Assembly: GCA_019638455.1 (NCBI GenBank)
Contig: JAHBTU010000002.1
Coordinates: forward strand, 1,212,501 to 1,276,500
Direction: 5' to 3'
DNA: 64,000 bases
Source: Saprospiraceae bacterium
GTDB lineage: Bacteria > Bacteroidota > Bacteroidia > Chitinophagales > Saprospiraceae
Part shown: positions 59,937 through 64,000 of the stretch, piece after piece
How the letters are laid out: every line of letters begins with the position of its first letter
Numbering within the stretch: the stretch's first letter is position 1
Position numbers and translations under genes: made by a program
The notes under the pieces: generated by a model
Told to the model about the DNA's origin: nothing
Databases searched by the model: none
The model's input: only the letters and a program-made list of their open reading frames with translations

Positions 59937-61133
59937 ATGAAGAAAGTACTCGCCTTGTCACTGATAATCGCTGGCTTCACGGCTTCTGTGCAAGCCCAAG
60001 CAATCGAGCCAAAGTGCAAGAACGGATATAACCCCATCACTGGCGAACGCTGCGCCAATGCCGTCACCTCCGCCGTGCCTTTTTTGCGCATCGTGCCCGA
60101 CGCTCGCGGCGGCGCTATGGGCGATGTGGGCATCGCTACTTCCGCTGACCCCAACGCCATGCACTACAACGCCTCCAAACTGGCCTTTGCCGACAAAAAG
60201 GTGGCGATTGCCGCTTCCTACACACCGTGGATGCGCAACCTGGGTCTGCAAGATGTGTATCTGGCCTACCTGTCGGGCTATGTGAAACTCGACCAACTGC
60301 AATCCCTCGGCTTTGGCTTGCGCTATTTTTCGCTGGGCGACATTGAGTTCACCGACGAAAACGGCACCTCGCTCGGTCAGGGCCGACCCAATGAATTCGA
60401 CCTCACCGCTGGCTACGCACGCAAACTCTCCGACCGCTTTTCGGGCGCCATCGCTGCCAAGTTCATCTACTCCAACCTCGCCACCGGCCAGCGCGTGGAA
60501 GGGGTGGAAATCAAACCCGGCATCTCCGGCGCAGCCGACCTTTCCTTGACCTACAAGCAGCCCATCAAACTCGCCAAAAACGACAGCGAACTCACCCTCG
60601 GCTTGGCCGTCAGCAACTTGGGCGCTAAAATCACCTACACGAACTCCATCAACCGCGACTATATCCCGACCAACATGGGGCTTGGCGCGGCGTGGAAATT
60701 CAACCTCGACGCCTACAACACCCTCACGTTCACGACCGATTTCAACAAACTGCTCGTGCCGACCCCACGCCCCGAAATTGATGACGACGGCGACGGAATT
60801 CCCGACTACAAACAGTACTCCGCCGTTCGCGGCGTGTTCAAGTCGTTCGGCGACGCACCGGGTGGTTTTAGCGAGGAGCTGAAGGAAATCAATATCGGCA
60901 CTGGCATAGAATACTGGTACGACAACCAGTTTGCCGTGCGCATGGGCTATTTCTACGAGCATTATTCCAAAGGCAACCGCAAGTATTTCAGCGTGGGCCT
61001 CGGCGTGAAATACAACATCTTCGGCCTCGATTTTTCTTATCTCGTGCCGACCACCAACCAACGCAACCCCTTGGATAACACCCTGCGTTTCTCGCTCTTG
61101 TTCGACTTTGAGGCATTCGAGTCCGACAAGTAA
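59937..61133 (+). CDS. porV: T9SS outer-membrane protein PorV (LptO)
   Basis: A 398-residue beta-barrel protein with a signal peptide (KKVLALSLIIAGFTASVQAQ). The region AVPFLRIVPDARGGAMGDVGIATSADPNAMHYNASKLAFA is highly characteristic of PorV. The barrel strands follow (FGLRYFSLGDIEF, ELTLGLAVSNLGAKI, YNIFGLDFSYLVP). PorV accepts cargo from the SprA translocon and passes it to the PorU sortase for anchoring. It serves the adhesins encoded in this window. It has its own promoter and a strong terminator; porU is not adjacent here. Confidence 0.93.
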   Translation: MKKVLALSLIIAGFTASVQAQAIEPKCKNGYNPITGERCANAVTSAVPFLRIVPDARGGAMGDVGIATSADPNAMHYNASKLAFADKKVAIAASYTPWMRNLGLQDVYLAYLSGYVKLDQLQSLGFGLRYFSLGDIEFTDENGTSLGQGRPNEFDLTAGYARKLSDRFSGAIAAKFIYSNLATGQRVEGVEIKPGISGAADLSLTYKQPIKLAKNDSELTLGLAVSNLGAKITYTNSINRDYIPTNMGLGAAWKFNLDAYNTLTFTTDFNKLLVPTPRPEIDDDGDGIPDYKQYSAVRGVFKSFGDAPGGFSEELKEINIGTGIEYWYDNQFAVRMGYFYEHYSKGNRKYFSVGLGVKYNIFGLDFSYLVPTTNQRNPLDNTLRFSLLFDFEAFESDK

Positions 61134-61167
61134 GCCAATCCCCTCCCTTTCAACGGCGGGACTGACA

Positions 61168-61208
61168 GCACCCCGGTAGCCTTTTGTGGCCGCCGGGGTG
61201 CCTTTTTT
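61168..61208 (+). terminator. Intrinsic terminator after porV
   Basis: GCACCCCGG (61168-61176) pairs with CCGGGGTGC (61193-61201) and is followed by TTTTTT. Between this and the next start at 61492 lies only a dispersed repeat. Confidence 0.88.
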
Positions 61209-61234
61209 GTTGGCTCATCCACCGCGCCTTTTTT

Positions 61235-61341
61235 ACCTTGATTCGTTAGGATTTGTCGGATGACCTTGATTGATTGAGGTACTTGATTTTGAGCAGATTG
61301 CGCTTTTTGCCATGCCCAAAACCTAACGACGCGAAGTATAG
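61235..61341 (+). repeat. Dispersed repeat, copy 6
   Basis: CCTTGATTCGTTAGGATTTG ... TACTTGATTTTGAGCAGATT GCGCTTTTTGCCATGCCC ... CGACGCGAAGTATAGG. This is the best-preserved copy together with the one at 33039-33140. Confidence 0.7.
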
Positions 61342-61491
61342 GAGAGCCGTGAGCCGCTTTTGTTTTTCCGATGCCCGGTTTCAAAAAATTTTTTCTCGAA
61401 AAAACATGCCGCGCCGTGTATCTGAAAACTTTTGTCGTTTTTTGCCCAAATAAAACAACAATGCGAATCACTAACAACCAGCCTCTCACTT

Positions 61492-62709
61492 ATGGACAGA
61501 CCTGTCACACTCCTCTGTGTTTCCAGTTATTTTAAGGGCAACGACTTCCTGCGCGGTGCGAAAGAAGCGGGTGCAAAAGTGTATTTCCTCACCTCCAAAA
61601 AACTCGAAGACAAACCCTGGGCACGCGAAGCCATTGACGAGATTTTCTACATCCAGCAAGGCCCCGAAAACCAGTGGCACATCCCCGATGTGATAGAAGG
61701 GCTGGCATGGCTCATGCGCTCGCACAAGATAGACCGCATCGTGGCGCTCGACGACTTCGACGTGGAGAAGGGCGCCGAGTTGCGCGAGCATTTTCGCATA
61801 CCCGGCATGGGCCAGACGACGGCCCGCCATTTCCGCGACAAACTCGCCATGCGCCTGAAAGCCGCTGAGGAGGGAGTGCGCGTCCCTGCCTTTTCGGCGC
61901 TTTTCAACGACAACGAAATCAACGATTTCACCAAAAACGTGCCCGCCCCTTGGATAGTGAAGCCGCGCGGCCAAGCCTCTGCCACAGGCATGAAAAAGGT
62001 GTACAGCACCGATGAGTTGTGGGAGCATCTGCGCAAGCTCGGCAATGAGCGCCACCAATTCCTCGTGGAGCAATTCAAGCCTGGCGATGTGTATCATGTG
62101 GACGCGCTGAGCGAAGGGGGCAAAGTCATTTTTGCGCGTGTGTCGCAGTATTTGGCCACACCCTTCGAGGTGGCGCACGGTGGCGGCATATTCCGCAGCG
62201 CCATCGTGCCCTTTGGGTCCGCCGACGAAAAAGCGCTTCAGAAGGCTACTTCCGAAGTGATGACGGCCTTTGGGATGCAGTACAGCGCGAGCCACACCGA
62301 GTTCATCAAATGCCACGACGACGGGCAGTTTTACTTCCTCGAAACCTCCTCGCGGGTAGGCGGGGCGCACATCGCCGAGATGGTGGAATACTCTTCCAAT
62401 GTGAATATGTGGCGCGAATGGGCCAAACTCGAAGTGGCTGTGGCAGGGGGCAAAAAGTACGAACTGCCCAAATTGAGGAAGGACTACACGGGCATCATCG
62501 TGTCGCTCACGCGGCAGGAATGGCCCGACGACAGCCAATTCAACGACCCGGAAGTGGCGTGGCGCATGCGCGACATGGACCACCACATCGGCCTCATCGT
62601 GCGGTCGCCCAAACACGAGCGCGTCATCGAACTGCTCGATGAATACGCTCAACGCATCAAACGGGATTACCACGCGAGCGCGCCAGCGCCTGACAAGCCG
62701 ACAAGTTGA
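61492..62709 (+). CDS. ATP-grasp domain protein
   Basis: A 405-residue ATP-grasp enzyme. An N-terminal Rossmann-like pre-ATP-grasp region (TLLCVSSYFKGNDFLRGAKEAGAKVYFLTS) is followed by the nucleotide-binding part (APWIVKPRGQASATGMKKV, FLVEQFKPGDVYHVDAL) and the metal site FYFLETSSRVGGAHIAEM. It should ligate an amine to a carboxylate, but the substrate is unknown; relatives include BL00235/CarB-like proteins. The start at 61492 is set by the first strand. It converges on the PAP2-like gene across a hairpin. Confidence 0.85.
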   Translation: MDRPVTLLCVSSYFKGNDFLRGAKEAGAKVYFLTSKKLEDKPWAREAIDEIFYIQQGPENQWHIPDVIEGLAWLMRSHKIDRIVALDDFDVEKGAELREHFRIPGMGQTTARHFRDKLAMRLKAAEEGVRVPAFSALFNDNEINDFTKNVPAPWIVKPRGQASATGMKKVYSTDELWEHLRKLGNERHQFLVEQFKPGDVYHVDALSEGGKVIFARVSQYLATPFEVAHGGGIFRSAIVPFGSADEKALQKATSEVMTAFGMQYSASHTEFIKCHDDGQFYFLETSSRVGGAHIAEMVEYSSNVNMWREWAKLEVAVAGGKKYELPKLRKDYTGIIVSLTRQEWPDDSQFNDPEVAWRMRDMDHHIGLIVRSPKHERVIELLDEYAQRIKRDYHASAPAPDKPTS

Positions 62710-62722
62710 AGGGGAGTCGAAG

Positions 62723-62757
62723 GGCTTGCCCGGCCAAGCGAAGTGGCCAGGCAGGCC
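62723..62757. terminator. GC-rich hairpin between convergent genes
   Basis: GGCTTGCCCGGCCA (62723-62736) pairs with TGGCCAGGCAGGCC (62744-62757) at 12 of 14 positions, then TTTC. It lies between convergent genes and may serve the plus-strand gene, but the word CTTGCCCGGCCAAG also occurs near 30547, so it may be a repeat. Confidence 0.5.
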
Positions 62758-62759
62758 TT

Positions 62760-63422
62760 TCAACTCGCAAACCCCGCCAAAAACACTGCCACTATGCCCG
62801 CAGCATAGCCTCTGTACAAATCAGCAGGGGTGTGTGCCCCCAATGCGAGACGGGCCATGCCGACCCATCCGGCCAGCACCACCAAGAGGGCTATCACCGC
62901 GTTGAGGCTCAGCTGGAGAGTGCCACTGCCGAGCGATAGGCTGACAAAAGCAGCTCCCCAAGCCTTGTTGGTTAGCAGCATCATGGCGACCAAGCCGCCC
63001 ATGCCGACCGCGTGTGCGCTGATTTTCGTGAAAATATTGATGAAAAAAGCGAGGAAAAGCCCAATGGTGGCTCCCAACACGAAGGCATTGAACAACGGAG
63101 GCGCTTGGTCGGCTGACGAGAGGTTTTTGTAGAGCCACAAATAGAACACGCTGGAGAGGATGTAAGGCCCGGTGCGCTCCATCTTGTCGCGCATCTGAAA
63201 ACTCTTGACAAAACCAAGCGGCTTCATCAGCGCCACGCCGAACGCTGGCAGCAAAAAACTGGTGCTGAACACCGAAAGAAACAAAATGACGGCTCGTTTG
63301 TCGCTCAGGCTGCGGACGCTGAAAGCGTAAGGATTGATGAGGATGAGCAGCAACAGGGCGTAGGTCAGCACCAGCAGTGGGTGAAAGAGCACCGAGAGCG
63401 CATGGGCAAGGGTTTTGTTCAT
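62760..63422 (-). CDS. PAP2-like integral membrane protein
   Basis: A 220-residue protein with about six hydrophobic helices. The C-terminal VGMARLALGAHTPADLYRGYAAG resembles the last PAP2 phosphatase motif (S/G)R...H...D, while the first motif Kx6RP is not seen, replaced around DKMERTGPYILS. Such proteins lie next to smpB in several Bacteroidota. It overlaps smpB by 4 bp (ATGA), so they are translationally coupled. It may be a lipid phosphatase or a degenerate relative without activity. Confidence 0.72.
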   Translation of the reverse strand: MNKTLAHALSVLFHPLLVLTYALLLLILINPYAFSVRSLSDKRAVILFLSVFSTSFLLPAFGVALMKPLGFVKSFQMRDKMERTGPYILSSVFYLWLYKNLSSADQAPPLFNAFVLGATIGLFLAFFINIFTKISAHAVGMGGLVAMMLLTNKAWGAAFVSLSLGSGTLQLSLNAVIALLVVLAGWVGMARLALGAHTPADLYRGYAAGIVAVFLAGFAS

Positions 63423-63895
63423 CGCACTTTGTAGGCTTTGTTGATGCGGTCGAGATGGCGTTTGTCTTCGCGTTCCTTGATGGTCTCGCGCTTATCGAAT
63501 GATTTTTTGCCACGCGCCAGCGCAATGGTCACTTTGGCAAAACCTCGGTCATTGATGAAAATCTTGTAGGGAATGATGGTGGAGCCTTTTTCCTTCACCC
63601 CTCGTTCGAGCTTGCGCAGCTCGGGCCGACGGAGCAAAAGTTTTCGATTGCGGCGCGGGAGGTGGTTGCTATCAGTGCCGTACTCATATTCGGCGATGTA
63701 GAGATTGCGCACCCACAGTTCTCCATTGTCAAACACGCAGTAGGCATCCGTCAGGTTGGCGTTGCCATTTCGGATGCTTTTTATCTCCGACCCGGTCAGC
63801 GCAATGCCCGCATCGTACTGCTGCACGAAGTAGTACTCGAACGCGGCCTTGCGGTTCGTGATTTCGACTTTTTGTTTTATTTTCTCTTTTGCCAT
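63419..63895 (-). CDS. smpB: SsrA-binding protein SmpB
   Basis: A 158-residue SmpB. It has the OB-fold core EITNRKAAFEYYFVQQYDAGIALTGSEIKSIRNG, then NLTDAYCVFDNGELWVRNLYIAEY and the basic tail ARGKKSFDKRETIKERE. SmpB loads tmRNA onto stalled ribosomes so that the nascent chain is tagged and the ribosome freed. The ATG at 63895 is preferred to 63913. No tmRNA gene was seen in the window. The last 105 bases of the window upstream of it hold nothing recognisable. Confidence 0.95.
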   Translation of the reverse strand: MAKEKIKQKVEITNRKAAFEYYFVQQYDAGIALTGSEIKSIRNGNANLTDAYCVFDNGELWVRNLYIAEYEYGTDSNHLPRRNRKLLLRRPELRKLERGVKEKGSTIIPYKIFINDRGFAKVTIALARGKKSFDKRETIKEREDKRHLDRINKAYKVR

Positions 63896-64000
63896 GGTTG
63901 AAAAAGCCGCCAAAGGTACAGCAGTATCGCGCTTTTTTCACCGTTCTGTTTTTGGGAGGAGGACGAGCGTTTCCCTCGACTTGCTCGTCCAGTCCGCGAC

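Noticed and set aside
61486..62763. 425-codon frame antisense to the ATP-grasp gene
   Set aside because: It is a shadow of a gene with clear motifs. The translation is His/Val-rich, typical of antisense frames here.
1..64000. tRNA, rRNA or tmRNA genes
   Set aside because: Reading the gaps for acceptor and T-arm patterns gave no convincing candidate. A tRNA scan would be decisive.

Overview
The window looks like a chromosomal segment of a free-living member of the Bacteroidota, most likely close to the Saprospiria. Three things point there. Many secreted proteins end in the type IX secretion (T9SS) type-B C-terminal domain, and PorV and PorP/SprF-type proteins are encoded. Upstream regions carry TAnnTTTG-type -7 boxes and lack clear Shine-Dalgarno sites. 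The core genes (scpA, gltX, smpB, malQ with two starch-binding domains) have a Bacteroidota flavour. No rRNA, tRNA or CRISPR array was recognised.

Layout. 0-6 kb: small metabolic and stress genes on the minus strand (cupin, hydrolase, SRPBCC, tandem SnoaL), then a plus-strand operon of ECF sigma factor, cupin anti-sigma factor, DinB protein and hydrolase lipoprotein. 6-8.3 kb: a probable nitric-oxide or redox module. A perfect 16-bp palindrome sits between a small minus-strand gene and protoglobin, DUF2024 protein and a MarR regulator with a four-cysteine tail. 8.4-14 kb: RsmI-like methyltransferase, scpA (preceded by a 10-bp repeat array), a MerR regulator divergent from a cysteine-rich protein, and a 907-residue 4-alpha-glucanotransferase. 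14-18.4 kb: a surface-protein gene split by an intact 771-bp IS1-family element with an 8-bp target duplication. 18.5-24.5 kb: two small secreted proteins, a sigma factor with membrane partner, and a TPR-CHAT peptidase lipoprotein. 24.5-28.3 kb: a cysteine-rich radical SAM protein resembling the Tes/MJ0619 family, a small membrane protein and an Lgt paralogue, with a DUF4143 ATPase between them. 28.3-33.3 kb: NadM-Nudix protein, beta-propeller protein, polysaccharide deacetylase and gltX.

33.4-51.4 kb is a T9SS surface cluster: a 2651-residue adhesin, a PorP/SprF-like membrane protein preceded by 38 copies of a 9-bp repeat, an OmpA/PD40 protein, and a 2035-residue adhesin built from 18 Ig-like repeats. 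After that come a TPR histidine kinase, a PhoD-type phosphatase, an S41 protease, a frameshifted relic of an AlwI-like restriction enzyme, a small HTH regulator with nested palindromes in its promoter, porV, an ATP-grasp enzyme, a PAP2-like membrane protein and smpB.

The non-coding DNA is rich in repeats. There are six related copies of a roughly 60-105-bp dispersed element, a MITE-like element, several long hairpins (one inside a coding region), and short tandem arrays lying directly in 5' leaders. All functional calls come from reading motifs and remembered family features. No database search was run.
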